DNA of 64,000 nt from Orientallactaga sibirica (GCA_036365145.1 JAEOAD010000029.1:21127001-21191000); one strand, 5' to 3'; numbered from the stretch's first letter, positions 10,902-22,125 are shown. Program-made: numbers and translations. Notes: a model not told the origin generated them from the sequence alone.

Positions 10902-11660
10902 CTAAGAAAGACTGGGTAGTACAGGCTTACAAATGAGAAATGGTGGATAAGATATCACATGGTGGTTCACGAGGGGTTGCACCTGCCGATTGATAAATGG
11001 CTCTCTGTAGTAGAACCTGGTTTGTTTGGATGGTGGTGATGTGCCGAGAAAAAGCTCTGAGACATCTGAAGAAGAATCAGCATGATGGCGAGAACAACTA
11101 GGATTCCTGCCAGGATAAGAAGGAAGGTTTGAAGAAAGAAATGTAAAGTTATCATCAGGAGAAACAGCTGCAGAGCCAATTTGTGCCTGTCTAACAATAA
11201 CTTGGAGGTCAGCATGAATAGTCATGCAAGGGCTCAGTCTAAAACTAAGGATGGAGCAGTTGAGAAAGCCCCCAGAAAAGAGTAAAAAAGCAGAGGCATT
11301 GAGTATTGGGACCATAAATAGTAGCATTGAGTGTCTTTAATAGTCTTTAATGGTAGCAGATCAATGCAATCAAAGGAGTTGCAAAGGAATTTATGGCTGG
11401 TTAGAGGGTAGCATTGCCTAAGCAAAAAGACAAAGGTGTAGTTAAGGAGAAGTACTTGCTTGAAGGGGGAGGAATTCAGCGAAATAGAGTGGCTAAAATG
11501 AAGCCTTAAAAGAGCATGGGAATCTAGGCCCACTGCACCAAACAAGTATGGCCTAAGAAGAATTGTCCAAAATGGTTTCTGGGAAGTGGTAGTAGGGAGA
11601 AAAGGAGGTAAAAGGAGAAAAAGGAGAATAAGTTTAGAGTCCCGTATCTGGCCTGAGGGG
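10902..11660 (-). pseudogene. ERV env remnant (surface part and membrane anchor)
   Basis: Env sits after integrase and overlaps its end in another frame, as expected. Two open pieces (11770-11234 and 11327-10902) and an overlapping frame at 11215-10967 are seen. The last holds a strongly hydrophobic run of Leu, Ile and Val (about residues 18-50), fitting the transmembrane anchor, followed by a short His- and Ser-rich tail. The total is far shorter than a normal env (about 600-700 residues), and frame changes are needed to connect the parts. Assignment is by position and hydrophobicity more than residue homology. Confidence 0.6.
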
Positions 11661-12793
11661 TTTGGCATCATCCTCCCCATCAATGTCGATCCCCAAGTCA
11701 GTGACTGGACAGATGTTTCTGGCATGGATCCAGATCTGGATCTGTGAAGTTTTTGGAAAGACACAAGCATACCCTCAGCCCTGTGTTAAAAGAGGTTGGG
11801 GTACCTTCCAGATATTAGTAAGAGGATCCTTCCAATGGACTAAGGGTAAGGGCATTATGGTTGGTTGGGATCTCCAGTGTTTATAGGCCATGGAGAGTGC
11901 TGCCTCATCAAAGGTGAGAAAATTGAGGGTGAAGAGAGCTTCCACCAGGGTCAAGTGGGGATCCATCGGTGACATAGTGGACTTTTGTTTTATAATTAGT
12001 TCCTTTAGTGTCCAGTTAGTTCTCTCCACTATGGCTTGTCCTTGTGGGTTGTAGGGGATCCCAAGGGAGTATTTTATTCCCCAAGATTCCATGAAGGATG
12101 TGAATTGGGCAGATGTGTATGCAGGGCCATTGTCAGTTTTAGTTGACCAGGGTACACCCATGACCAACATGGCAGTTTTTGTCACCTTAATGATGTGGGA
12201 CACCTTCTCCCCCAAGAGAGCAATAGCAAAAGTAAGCTTAGAGTAAGTGTCCACAATGACATGGACATATTTGAGTTTGCCAAAGGAAGGTATATGGGTA
12301 ACATCCATCTGGTAGATAGAATTTGGGGTAAGGCCTCTAGGATTGACTCCTTGAGGCTGTAGGGGGCCCAAAGGGCTAGGGGAGCACATGCCTTACAGGT
12401 ATGGGTTAAATGTTTGCATTGGCTAAGCAAGAGCTCAGGGTATAGGGTCCATAGGTTAGTGGGGGATAGATGGAACCTTTGGTGTAAACATCTAGCTTTT
12501 TCTAAAGGTGGCAAGGAGGAGATAGCAATAAACTTGTCTACCTGCAAATTCCCATCAGCAATAAAGCCAGGCAGACCAGTGTGTGAGCGAACATGCTCAA
12601 TAAATCTGAAGGTGGATGGCCCATTGTAAAAGACTTGTTGAAAGTATGAGGAGTCAAGGGTAGATTCCTGGGCCACCTTGTGAATGAGAGCCAGATCAGA
12701 GAGGGGGATGGGGTACCAGGGCCTGGCTGTTGCATCTGTCCCTACATTAACTAGGAAGGAGGTGAAGGGTGGGGCAATGGAGCATGTCAGCAA
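11640..12793 (-). pseudogene. ERV pol remnant: RNase H end and integrase, frameshifted
   Basis: Integrase inserts viral DNA into host chromosomes. The frame open from 12793 has the RNase H-end motif RSHTGLPG near residue 70 and the integrase zinc finger: His104-x3-His108 and Cys133-x2-Cys136. A single-step frameshift lies just after CKAC (about 12386-12350). The frame from 12389 carries the catalytic core with Asp29 (QMDVTHIP), Asp86 (KTDNGPAY) and Glu122 (VERTN), with exactly 35 residues between Asp86 and Glu122. A stop at 11775 and another frame change separate the C-terminal domain (GYACVFP, then an acidic tail ending near 11640). All metal-binding and catalytic residues survive, but the gene is broken at least twice. 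No start codon of its own is expected, since pol is made as a polyprotein. Confidence 0.92.
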
Positions 12794-12911
12794 ACTGGCA
12801 GCTGCCTGGGTGTGTCCAGGATGGAGCAGGCAGAGGTCTTTCCAAGGGTAAAGAGGGGAAGGGGTGCTTGGTTTTTTATCATTGAAGGGTTGGTCTTTCT
12901 CCTCATCTGAG

Positions 12912-13481
12912 TTATCTTAAGAGGGGGCTGGGAAGGATGAGGTTTGAAGAGCTAGTTTTGGTTCCTCCTTTAGCTTTTGTTATGGGCAGAAATGACTCCT
13001 CCATGGAGGAGCCTTTAAGGCTGGCAATTGGGTCAAGGAGGATAGGAAAGAATGGGGTGAGGGGTGTGTGTCCATCGCAAACTTTGCATTTCCTCACAAG
13101 GAAGAGAACCTGGGACCAAATGGAAGTGTCCCAGATGTTCTTGGGACTAATCCATGGAACTAAAATAAGAGTTTCATCCCAAAATCCATGGAGGTCCTTT
13201 TGTTTCACTTTTAAGCAGGAGGAGGGCCTTAAGAGCCCAAAATTGCAGTGTTTTCTGATGGGGAGGGTGGTTGCCCATTGCAGTGTGGTGGTGTATGAGG
13301 GGCCGGCTAAGCTGTGACACCCCTGAATCAAGGACAGTGAGAAGATGATAATCCAGATCAAAAATGATAGCCTTATTGCTTGGGCCAGCTGAAACATATG
13401 GACAGAATGTTTAGGACCCAAGTTTCTTATCCCTAGTGGGGGACTTCTGTGGGTCATTACTCCACAGCCATATGCCCACAC
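12912..13481 (-). pseudogene. ERV open frame, possible displaced env surface fragment
   Basis: A 189-codon open frame directly follows the leader, where gag should be. It lacks gag features (no CCHC zinc knuckle, no capsid homology motif). It has a signal-peptide-like hydrophobic run (LSFLIWIIIFSLSLIQ, about residues 38-53) followed by a Trp- and Pro-containing region, resembling the start of a betaretroviral envelope. If so, env sequence lies upstream of pol, which is not a proviral order. It could instead be an unrelated insertion. Moderate to low certainty. Confidence 0.4.
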
Positions 13482-13773
13482 AGTGTCTCCAGGGAAGCTC
13501 AGCCAATGGCCTCAACTTGGTTCCAAAATCAGGTGGGTCAGACCCTTATGTGATTTAGCCGGGAAGAACTGAGAGTTGAGGGTCTGACACGGGCTTCGGG
13601 ACTATGTGACAATGTGTGCCTTCCTGCAGGAGAAAATGTCAAACAAAAGGAAAAGGGGGGAATGAAGGGGCTGCCTGCTTACCCTTGGGCAGCCATCAGC
13701 ACACAGAACAGAAATGGTCCTACTCATTAATGATCAAGGTGGGGGCATCTTGCCAATGCTGAGGGAGTGGAGG
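13482..13773 (-). other. ERV 5' leader
   Basis: Non-coding stretch between the primer binding site and the first open frame, where retroviruses carry packaging signals and the major splice donor. I could not fix a donor site. Confidence 0.5.
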
Positions 13774-13791
13774 GTCTCTGTTCAGGCACCA
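13774..13791 (-). other. Primer binding site, tRNA-Lys3 type
   Basis: The minus strand reads TGGTGCCTGAACAGAGAC, two bases after the 5' LTR. It differs from the tRNA-Lys3 site TGGCGCCCGAACAGGGAC at three positions, all C>T or G>A. Lys3 priming is used by MMTV-like betaretroviruses and lentiviruses; with the class II integrase, an MMTV-like betaretrovirus is the better fit. Confidence 0.88.
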
Positions 13792-13793
13792 GA

Positions 13794-14166
13794 TGTTGGG
13801 GTCCCTCCTAGGGCCAGCCCAGGAGAAGATGCAGGGTCTCTGCCAGATAGGGGGTGAGAGGCACAGAGTTAAGACACAGACACCAGGAGTCAGGTGGAAG
13901 CAGGCAGAGGGCAAGCTGCTGCAAACTCATTTAATAAAGGAAGTGTAGGACTTTTTAAGGGTTTGGCTGGCCAATCATTGTATGGGGTGGTCCCCTTCTT
14001 GTGACCAATGACAGCCTATCTCCAGGTAGATCATCTTGCAACAGGTTGTTCGTGGGCATGGGGCTGTAGCTGTTGTCACACCAGGCCTGTGCAGATTGCC
14101 ATGTCCACTTCCTGGTTTCTTCTAGCAGGTGGCCTGGCTAGGGCCCGACCTGCATTGTGCCATACA
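13794..14166 (-). repeat. ERV 5' LTR
   Basis: On the minus strand it starts TGTATGGC and ends GGACCCCAACA, the TG...CA ends of retroviral LTRs. It aligns along its length with 10216-10633 but has only one copy of the 47-base unit that is doubled there. Its polyadenylation signal region is mutated. Confidence 0.93.
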
Positions 14167-14215
14167 AGTGTGTGTACTGGAGTTCAGATATCCAGACCCC
14201 ATGTGAAAGTGCAAA

Positions 14216-14436
14216 GCTATGACAGGATTCCATTACCCCAGAACTTGTATGAGAAGATAATAGGTAGAAACAGGAGCATTTTCCAGAAGATCACTGACTA
14301 GCTGGCCTGTCAAATGGAGTGATAAGGAAGGAGATACCCTAGGTCAAATGAGGTAAAAGGCAGAGTCTGACCTTGAAAGTTGTCATTTGGCCTTCTTCCA
14401 CATACTTTGATATATATAGTGACTGCACCTGCATAC

Positions 14437-14497
<61 letters not shown>

Positions 14498-14510
14498 GAC
14501 ACACACTGCA
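14216..14510 (+). mobile_element. B4-like SINE ending in (CA)n
   Basis: Blocks 'agaaacaggagcattttcc', 'gctggcctgtcaaatgg' and 'ctgaccttgaaagttgtca' match the right part of rodent B4 elements, and the tail has become a (CA) array at 14445-14491 (about 46 bases). The 5' half is decayed. Confidence 0.65.
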
Positions 14511-15540
14511 GTAGAAATAGGTCATTTTTCTCCTTTAAAATGATCAGGTCTTGGAATAACTACATTCTCCACTTCTGCTTGCAGTAGTCATAGCCCTAAA
14601 CATGTAAGATATGTAACTCCAAGAAAACTGCATACAATGGTATATTCTTTTCTATTAAAAACTATTCATCCTTCTTATCATTTTTTGAGTGGATGGTTGC
14701 TTCTGACTTGCTCTATGAACCCATGCAGATGTTGATTGAATCTCTTTTCCACTCTGATTACATACTGAAGTTCCACATTCAATGCAAGTCACAGGTAACT
14801 CCTACACCAAAGAGATAGATATTAGGTAATGATTATGCCAGTTGTTTAGGACAGGGCATCATGTACCAAGAAAACCCTTAATTTGTGGCTTTCTCAAGGA
14901 AATAGGAAGCTGTTATCATTTCTAGGCCAATCTCTCCCCTATGCTATTGGATTTTTAGGAAGGACCCTTGTCAGGAGTGCTGTTATTCTCATTTTACACA
15001 TAAAGGAACTGTTTTAAAGTACTCAATTAAAATCAGCTAAAGAAACATCTAAGACCCAAGCTTATGCATTTTTTGACCCTAAACTTGCCTTCTTCCCTAA
15101 GGCTATCAGATAGGACATGACCATGGAATTTGCATTCTGTTTGGGAGCTTTCATGCATTTGTTTAGCTCTCCACCATTCTTTACCCACACATAAGAAAAG
15201 ACCTTTGGATTTTGAAATCCCTAGTTTCTATGTCTTATATACTATTTGATTTTGAATAAGTTATGAAGACTTCTATTTTCTGTTTGTAGTTACTGGAATG
15301 TCATCCCAATCAATGTTTTTCAAACTGCGCTCTGATACCCTCTAAGGTTAGAAAGTGTGGGTGAGTGGCAGCTAAGATGTTTTGCTCTGGATAGTTGGTA
15401 GACATTTCATTTGGAAATGTGGGTTTGTATTTTATAGCAGAAGCGAGGGCAGAGCAGAGAGTGAGAAGAATACTTACAGGAATTGAAAAAGTTCAGGTCA
15501 CCACTATCTTCGCTGTGCAGTTGGGCTGCCAAACAGAGGA
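14511..15540. other. No gene; weak MIR-like piece at 14960-15090
   Basis: The segment 'gctgttattctcattttaca' followed by 'aaaggaactg' has the order of a plus-strand MIR. The rest shows nothing recognisable. Confidence 0.4.
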
Positions 15541-15694
15541 GCAGTAAAGCAAGGCAAACCTGTTAAGACTGCAGGTCACAATGAGTCCTAAGCAGTGTCC
15601 CGGGGACAGAAGCATGCAATGCTGCAAATGCACACAAGGGGGCGCACTCATCAGGAGTTCATTCGCTAGAGGCTGAAGGTCCTGGCTTGCCCAT

Positions 15695-15727
<33 letters not shown>

Positions 15728-15780
15728 GTGCTTCTCTCTCTCTTTCTGACTGTATCTATCTCTCTCAAAATAAAAATTTA

Positions 15781-15816
<36 letters not shown>

Positions 15817-15820
15817 AGCT
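15541..15820 (+). mobile_element. tRNA-derived SINE (5' variant) plus (TA)n
   Basis: The body 'cacaagggggcgcactcatc' through the (CT)n stretch is the family sequence; the head is diverged or replaced. The tail runs into a (TA)n microsatellite at about 15778-15818. Confidence 0.75.
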
Positions 15821-17760
15821 AAATACAGTAAGTAAACTTACTTTTTTTTTTCCTAAGTGCCAGAGATTTAATTTATGCTCTTGTTCAGGCCAGAATTCTG
15901 AGCTATATTAGCCCTGTGTTTCCCTTTTAATTTTGAAACTTCTTACTAAGTTAAATTCATTCTGTGCCTAGATTGGTGGTGAACTTGGGATCTTCCTATC
16001 TCAGCCACTCTTGTTGTTTGTATTATGGCCCTGTGTTGTGACAGTGAGTCATCTTAGTTCCTGTGTTAAATTATGAAGAGAGAAGAATAGGAAATGGGCA
16101 ATAACTCTATTTTAGAAGTAGATAGGGCAAGAGGGACAAAAATATTTTCTGACTAGTAATAGTCAGAGGGACTGTATTTGTCTGAAAATCCAAAATAATG
16201 TACTAAAACCCACTATTTGAATTTAACAGAAGAATGGTGAGTGCAATGAAAGTAGAATCAGAATTTTTGCAAATGCATACAAATTTGAAACTGAAAGTTC
16301 TGGTTGTAGTCCTTTGGGAAATCATCATTTTGTGGTTAAATAGAAAATACATACCATGAAGGAGTTTTAGTTCCAGTTTATTGATGGAGACACCCTACAT
16401 TCAGGGTAATTGCCTATACTATCATTTCCTTATCTTATGCAAGAAAGGGCTTGCAGCCAGTACTGGCTTAGTTACTCCTCTTGATGACATCTGATTTTAT
16501 GTTAAAGAAAGGAAGGCAAACAATAGGCCTGGCCTTCTGTTGTGGCTGGAATAGCAAATGCATTCTATAGTGTGATGGCGGGAAACATGCCTGAAAGGAA
16601 GATTCGGAGGTTTCCTGCAAGGAATATGCGGGAGATGTTAGCTGGATATCCTCATGGTGTCATCCTGAGGTTAGGCAGCATGGCAATGAGGTGGTTAACA
16701 GGGACAGTGTGTGAAGGTGATTGGATATAGAGAGATGGAATGGATATTCATAATATCACACTGATTGTGGACCCTTATTCTCAATATTTCAACATTAAAC
16801 TTTTGAGTAAGATAATTTTGTATGTCTTAATTTCAGCTTTTATTTTCTTTCCCCGAGTTCTGTAAGAGCCTTCCCTGGGTACCCAGGAGATCCATTTCAA
16901 GTATTCATTATGCAGCCTCCTGAACAGAGACTGAATAACTAGCTTGTCTTCCCTAGTCCAGACAAGACAGAGCTTAGAAGGTAAGAGTGGATAGCATAAT
17001 AATTCCTTTCCCCACAGGTGTAGAGGTGAGTGAAAGAAAGAAAGGCATCAGAAATGCCCGAGGATGATTCTCAGCATTCACAGCTTCCTTCTACTTCAGT
17101 GAGTCTTAGGGCACCTGTGAAAGTGAGTCTGAAAAACCTCCCCAGGTTGTTCTTATCTGTGTCCCCACTGTCAAGATGATCATCACTAGAATAAAGGGAC
17201 AGAATGTGGCATGTGTGAACTGCAGAAGAGGAAAAGGAACAAAACTAAAAATGGAGCAGCAGGGTATCTGGGTGGTTGACAGTAGGAAAATGGTCCTGAC
17301 CATGGTAATTGTGTATAGGAAAAAAATCAGAATCTGTCTAAGTAAATGACTGTGTGGAGCTATTCTGGTTTCTCTCTCTCTCTCTCTCTCCTCTCACTTT
17401 TGGCTTGTAAGTTAAATTCAATAGAATGATGGCACACATTTATATGGAGTCTGTCTGTGTGACACCCCTACATGTGTGGTATTTATGGGAAGAATAAAAT
17501 ATGGTCCTTCATTTTATCTAATAAATCCCATTTTGTTTCATATTTTAAGAACTTTCCTGTGATTCCACATCTCAAAACATACCTTTCATAGGAATGAGGT
17601 TTTCTCCTCATCTTCTTAGGATATGAAATGATCACGTTATTGTTCTCACAATGTTGTTTCTATCTAGATAATGTATTTAACCTTGATAAAAATTGGTATT
17701 AGTATTTTACATTCTGGTTTGCATTATCTTTGTTTTCCACATTTAAAAAAGGTCATTTGA
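15821..17760. other. No gene; (TC)n at 17369-17391
   Basis: A faint antisense B1/FLAM-like piece lies at about 15950-16040 ('gaacttgggatcttcctatc'). The sequence 16040-17360 is repeat-poor, somewhat more GC-rich near 16540-16740, and shows no splice-bounded exon I can defend. Confidence 0.4.
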
Positions 17761-18027
17761 GGGCTGGAGAGGTGGCTTAGCGGTTAAGGCTTCTGCCTCC
17801 TAAGCCTAAAGAAAGCTGGTTCCAGTCTCCAGCATTTCCAATCTCCAGGTCCCACGTTTAGCCAGATGCAAAGTGATGCAAGGGCGCAATGCTGCACTTG
17901 ACCACAAGGGGGAGCACACATCTAGATTTCGTTTACAGCAGCTGAGAGGCTGCTGGTGCACCCATCTCTATCTATCTCTCTTCCTCTCCCTCTCTCTCTC
18001 TGTGTCTCTCTCAAAAAAAAAAAAAAA
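17761..18027 (+). mobile_element. tRNA-derived SINE, long variant
   Basis: Full head, body, (CT)n and A-tail with target duplication gtcatttga at 17752-17760 and 18028-18036. It carries extra bases between the B box and the (CT)n (an added 'gatgcaagggcgcaatgctg' segment) also seen in the copy at 15541, suggesting a subfamily. Confidence 0.92.
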
Positions 18028-18245
18028 GTCATTTGAAATTGTGATTTGTAGGACACTCATAGTTATTCCTTCCCAAATATTTTCTCTGCTGCCATCAGTT
18101 TACTAAAGGATAAGAAAGTTCACCACTGCTTATTTCAAAGAGGATGGAGGAATCATACATCCTTTCTGATTATAGAACAGTATTTGTTTATATTTCCTGA
18201 GCAGAGCTACATCCATTCTGTAATACACAATTTTGGAATCCCACC

Positions 18246-19215
18246 TAGGACTCTATTTGATTCTATTTTATTTATTTTTGACAATTTCATACATATAAAT
18301 ATATAGTATATTGTGATTTTTTACAAATTATTCCTCTTGCTTCTCAACCTCTCACTTCTGTTAAACTCCTACTTACCAACTATTCCCCCTCCTACTGTCA
18401 TGTCTTTTGTGTGCCACTGAGTTTAATTAGGTTTGCTTGAATGAGTATGGTAGAGGGTTACTTACTAGCACATGAACAAGTTACCTGTAGCTACAGCACC
18501 AAAGAAAATGACTCCCCCTCCCATAGCAACTTTTAATTGCCCATAGTTCCTGTGGGGTATGGTCTTTTCAGCCCCTTCACCATCCACCATGGAATGTGAT
18601 GGACTGGATCTTATGCAGGTCTTGAGCTGGTGATCGTAGCTATTGTGATTTAATGAGTACAATGGTCATATGATGTCTAGAAGACAATGTTTCCAGCACT
18701 TTCTCATCCTCTGGCTCTTGTGTTCCTTCTGCCTGCTCTTCTCCTATGTTCCCTAATTCCTGGAAGGAATCATAGGCATTAGGGGCTGAGCATTCAGCAG
18801 TCACTTATTCTCAAAACTTTGACTGGTTTTGAGTCTGCATTACTCATTGCCAATTACTAAAGTAAGCTTCTCTGGCCAAGTGAGAACAGCACTAATCTAT
18901 GGGTATAAGCATAAAGATTTACAAGGTAGCTTAACAACAGGTCCATTTAGCAAAACATCAGTAGTAGGCTCCGTCCCTTTCCCCCTCCCCCAGCACTTAG
19001 GACTTTGCTACCCATGGGCTTTTGACTAGGTTTACAGTATCACAGATGAGTTCTTTTCTGTGTAATAGGCTTCAAATACAATCAGAAAGCAGTTGTTTAC
19101 TCCCACAACAGCCATGCACTGTTATTTTAATGGGTGCATTTTGCCTGGTCAGTATTGTATCATACAGAGTCCACAAGTGGACAAGTCTATTAATTACTGT
19201 TCTAACTTGGCAGCC
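18246..19215 (-). mobile_element. Lx-type L1 3' fragment
   Basis: On the plus strand it shows the antisense 3' region of rodent Lx L1s in order: 'tttatttttgacaatttcat', 'gtgccactgagtttaatt', 'aaaatgactccccctccc', 'atgtctagaagacaatg', 'actaatctatgggtataa', 'gtccatttagcaaaac' and 'cccatgggcttttgac'. It is 5'-truncated. Confidence 0.85.
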
Positions 19216-19340
19216 TGCAAGGAACCATCTGCAAAGCCTGAAGTCCCTGATTTGACTCACCAGTACCCACATAAAGCGATATGCACATGGTGGTGCATGT
19301 GTATGGGGTTCATTGGCTAGAGGCCCTGGCATGCCCATTT

Positions 19341-19375
<35 letters not shown>

Positions 19376-19432
19376 TTCTTTCTCTCTCTCTCTCTAATAA
19401 ATAAATAAATAAAATAAATAAATATTTTACAA
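19216..19432 (+). mobile_element. tRNA-derived SINE, 5'-truncated, long (CT)n
   Basis: The body 'gtacccacataaagcgatat' to 'ggccctggcatgcccattt' is followed by (TC)n (about 19341-19394) and an (AATA)n tail. The tRNA-like head is missing or decayed. Confidence 0.8.
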
Positions 19433-19608
19433 AAGATCTGAAAGTCATCTAAACTAGTTCATTAGAATATGATAGGAAAAAAATATCACTGAGCTACAGG
19501 ATCCTGGTCCCACTATTAATTTGATGTCAGCATGGTTTCCATTGTTATAACTATAGTCTTAAGGAAAAAAGAAACTTAAAAAAGGAAAGACTAATTTGGT
19601 TCATGAAT

Positions 19609-20600
19609 TCTGTTGTAGTCAGTTCACAATGCTTGGATGAACATCCAAATGAGGTACAGCTTATGGTAGGATGAGGTGTATTTCAAGCTTAAAGAAGTTC
19701 TGCCAATGGTAAAAGAAGCTGCTTTCATACATCCAAGTAGAGACAACCAAATAGCCAGCAAACATCAAAACAACAACAAAGCAAACACAAACGGAAAGCA
19801 GGACCCTTTCCAGAACTCAAACTGCTCTACATACCTTTGGAGTTGAATCAGATCAGCCCTCAAAGTGACACCTTAGGGCTGGACTTCAGGTTACACCCCC
19901 AGGGATACCTCCTCTAGCCAGGTGGCTGGAGATCCAAGTTGCAAGTTTAATTTTAACACATGAGTCAATGGGGACATACACTCAAACTACCACCGTTTCT
20001 TTATAGAACTGTAGCTCCCTGATTTCTTGAGACCATATTTGTTTTTCACTTTGTGCTCTTTCTTCAGGGCCATCCTGAGTCTAACTAGAACACAGTGTGT
20101 ATGCCCACAGGTCCAAAGAAAGGTACTGGATGCTGAGGTTTTATACTACCTCCACACTAACCACACAGGACAAGCCTAGAGACCAAGACAACTAGGTGTG
20201 GGCCTGAGAAACCTTGATGCACTCATGCAAAGACTCCACTTGCACCCTGTTGTTCCTCTACAGCATAACAGTTCCTAAAACACACCCCTATTTCCCTTTT
20301 CTCTCTTTGCCTTCAGAGCCCCAAGCATCTTTACAAATTTCCATCTGCAGTTCTTTAAAGCACTATTTGCACACACATCCTCATCTCAGGGTGCGTTTAT
20401 GAGGAATGGAAGCTATTCCTCCATGATCATGGGCCTTTTGCAGACTGTTGGTCAGGTGCCCTAATGTTGCAGTCCAAAAGCGGCCTGTGATCCAAAGCTC
20501 CAGTCTGACACTATTGACTGGAAATTTGTATCTTACTGAGATGGTTCTGGGCAGGAAGCTGGTTCCCATGGTAGCCACTCACAGATCCCCTTTCCATCCC
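19609..20600 (-). mobile_element. MaLR LTR with probable upstream internal sequence
   Basis: 19609-20000 matches, block by block, the antisense LTRs at 29297-29662 and 53440-53792 ('tgtagtcagttcacaatgct' start, 'caatggggacatacactca' end). On the minus strand it would be the 3' LTR, so 20001-20600 should be internal MaLR sequence; that part is only tentatively assigned. Confidence 0.65.
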
Positions 20601-20829
20601 TAAACTCCATCTTCCCTTTTCCTTCCTTTTTCTCATTTGGTCTATGTACAGAGTTGTTTTATTATCATTTCATTACTATTTATTATTATTACTAATATTG
20701 GTTTACATTACCCAGAAGTGCTTGTGGTCAAATAATCCTAACTAACATGGAAATCCAAGCAATGAATAACAATTTATAGACTGTGAGGACCACCATAAAT
20801 CACCTCTGATTATTGTGAGAGCATCACTT

Positions 20830-21270
20830 CTTTTTTTATTGACTACTTCTATACTTACATACAAAAAAACGTATGATATTTCCCTCCCCTCCCCCATTCC
20901 CCTTTAGAACTCTAATCTCCATCGTATCCCCTCCCTCTCTCCACTAGTCTCTCTTTTAATTTGATGTCATCATCTTTTTCTTCTACTATGAGGGTCTTGC
21001 GAAGGTATTGCTAGGCACTGCAAGGTCATGGATATCAAGGCCAATTTCTGACTGGACAGTTGCATTGTAAGGAGTCAAACCCTTCCTTTGGCTCTTCCAG
21101 TCTATCCGCTCCCTCTTCCGCAATGGTCCCTGAGCCTTGGAGGGTGTGACAGAGGTGTTTCAATGCTGGGCACTCCTCCATCCCTTCTTCTGAGCACTAT
21201 GTTGCCTTTTGGGTCATCCCAGTGGTCATCGCCATCTGAAAAGAGAAGCTTCTCTAACCAGAAGTGAGAG
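20830..21270 (-). mobile_element. L1 3' end fragment
   Basis: The antisense L1 end begins with T-rich 'ttttttattgactacttcta', followed by 'atatttccctcccctccccc', 'ttttaatttgatgtcatcat' and 'gagaagcttctctaacc'. The same terminal sequence recurs at 27068 and 4690. Confidence 0.82.
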
Positions 21271-21530
21271 TAGCGTTACTTCTTCGTGCTATTTATCTGT
21301 CCTCTGCATTGCTTCTTAAGTATTTCCTCAGAATATCTACACTTAACTTCTTTTCACTTTATCTATGAATTTCAGAGTTTCTGATAGTGACAACTGAACT
21401 TACAAAAACTACCAAAGACAACAGTACATCGGGTCAGCATTTTATTCCAGAAACACAATAAGATATTGCAGCCTTTATAAATTGTGAATTGATATTTTGG
21501 GCATGTTTTGGGGAGTACATTGGGTTTTTT

Positions 21531-21960
21531 TTGCATATATGTATATATGTATATGTGTGTGTGTGTATTCATATGTGTGTGTGCAAGCACTTGTGCACAT
21601 GATGGAGCATGATGGGGAAGGCAAAGGTTGATGTTTTGTGCCTTCCTCAACTACTTCCCACCTTATTTATTGATCTAGGATCTCTCACTGAACACAGAGC
21701 TCACTAATTTAGCTAATTTAGCTAGAAAGCTTGCCCTGAAGATTCACCTATCTCTGCCTCCAAAATACTAGGGCTATAGTTGTTTGCTGTGTCTACCATT
21801 TACAGGGGTGCTAGATACCAAAACTCAGGCTCTAAAGCCATATGCAGGGAACAGGCTGTCACTATATTACTCAGACTGACTTCAAAGTTATAATCCTTGT
21901 GCCTCAGCTATCTGAGGGCTGTGGTTAAAGATGTACACTATCATGTCTATGCAATAAAAA
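21531..21960 (-). mobile_element. B4-like SINE with (GT)n head and B1-like scrap
   Basis: (TATG)n/(GT)n at 21535-21570 leads into antisense B4 sequence ('gatgttttgtgccttcc', 'cacctatctctgcctcc'). 21850-21960 looks like an antisense B1/FLAM relic ('gctgtcactatattactcag'). Confidence 0.55.
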
Positions 21961-22049
21961 GCTATATAAAGCACTTATTTTTCCTTTTTTTCTCTCCTTT
22001 TTTCCTTCCCTCCTTTTTTCTTTCCTTCCTGATTTTTCTCTTGCTCTTC

Positions 22050-22125
22050 TGGGCATCCAGCCCAAAGCCTTGTAGATGTTATATAAGACAGCTACCAATG
22101 AGCCACACCCTGCACCTCTGTATGG
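22050..22125 (-). mobile_element. ID-like SINE relic
   Basis: The plus strand shows 'gcccaaagccttgtagatg' and 'gctaccaatgagccacaccc', an antisense ID/tRNA-like head. Much decayed. Confidence 0.45.

Larger units (their letters stand above)
10216..14166 (-). mobile_element. Class II (betaretrovirus-like) endogenous retrovirus, defective
   Basis: Two direct LTRs (13794-14166 and 10216-10633) enclose about 3.2 kb, read on the minus strand. A primer binding site follows the 5' LTR and a polypurine tract precedes the 3' LTR. The interior holds an RNase H end, an integrase and env remnants. No gag, protease or reverse-transcriptase polymerase signature was found, so more than half of a provirus is missing. 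Frameshifts break pol and env. The LTRs differ at roughly one site in six over the first 165 bases by my hand count, many being CpG-type changes, so the insertion is old. A 6-bp target duplication is not clear (aaggtg versus agtgtg). Confidence 0.93.

Noticed and set aside
14310..14525. Minus-strand frame with Cys-Val repeats
   Set aside because: It is the translation of a (CA)n microsatellite.
17010..17030. Second tiny splice-bounded unit: ccccacag, 8 bases, then gtgagtg
   Set aside because: Eight bases is too short to be credible, not divisible by three, and such pairings are common by chance.
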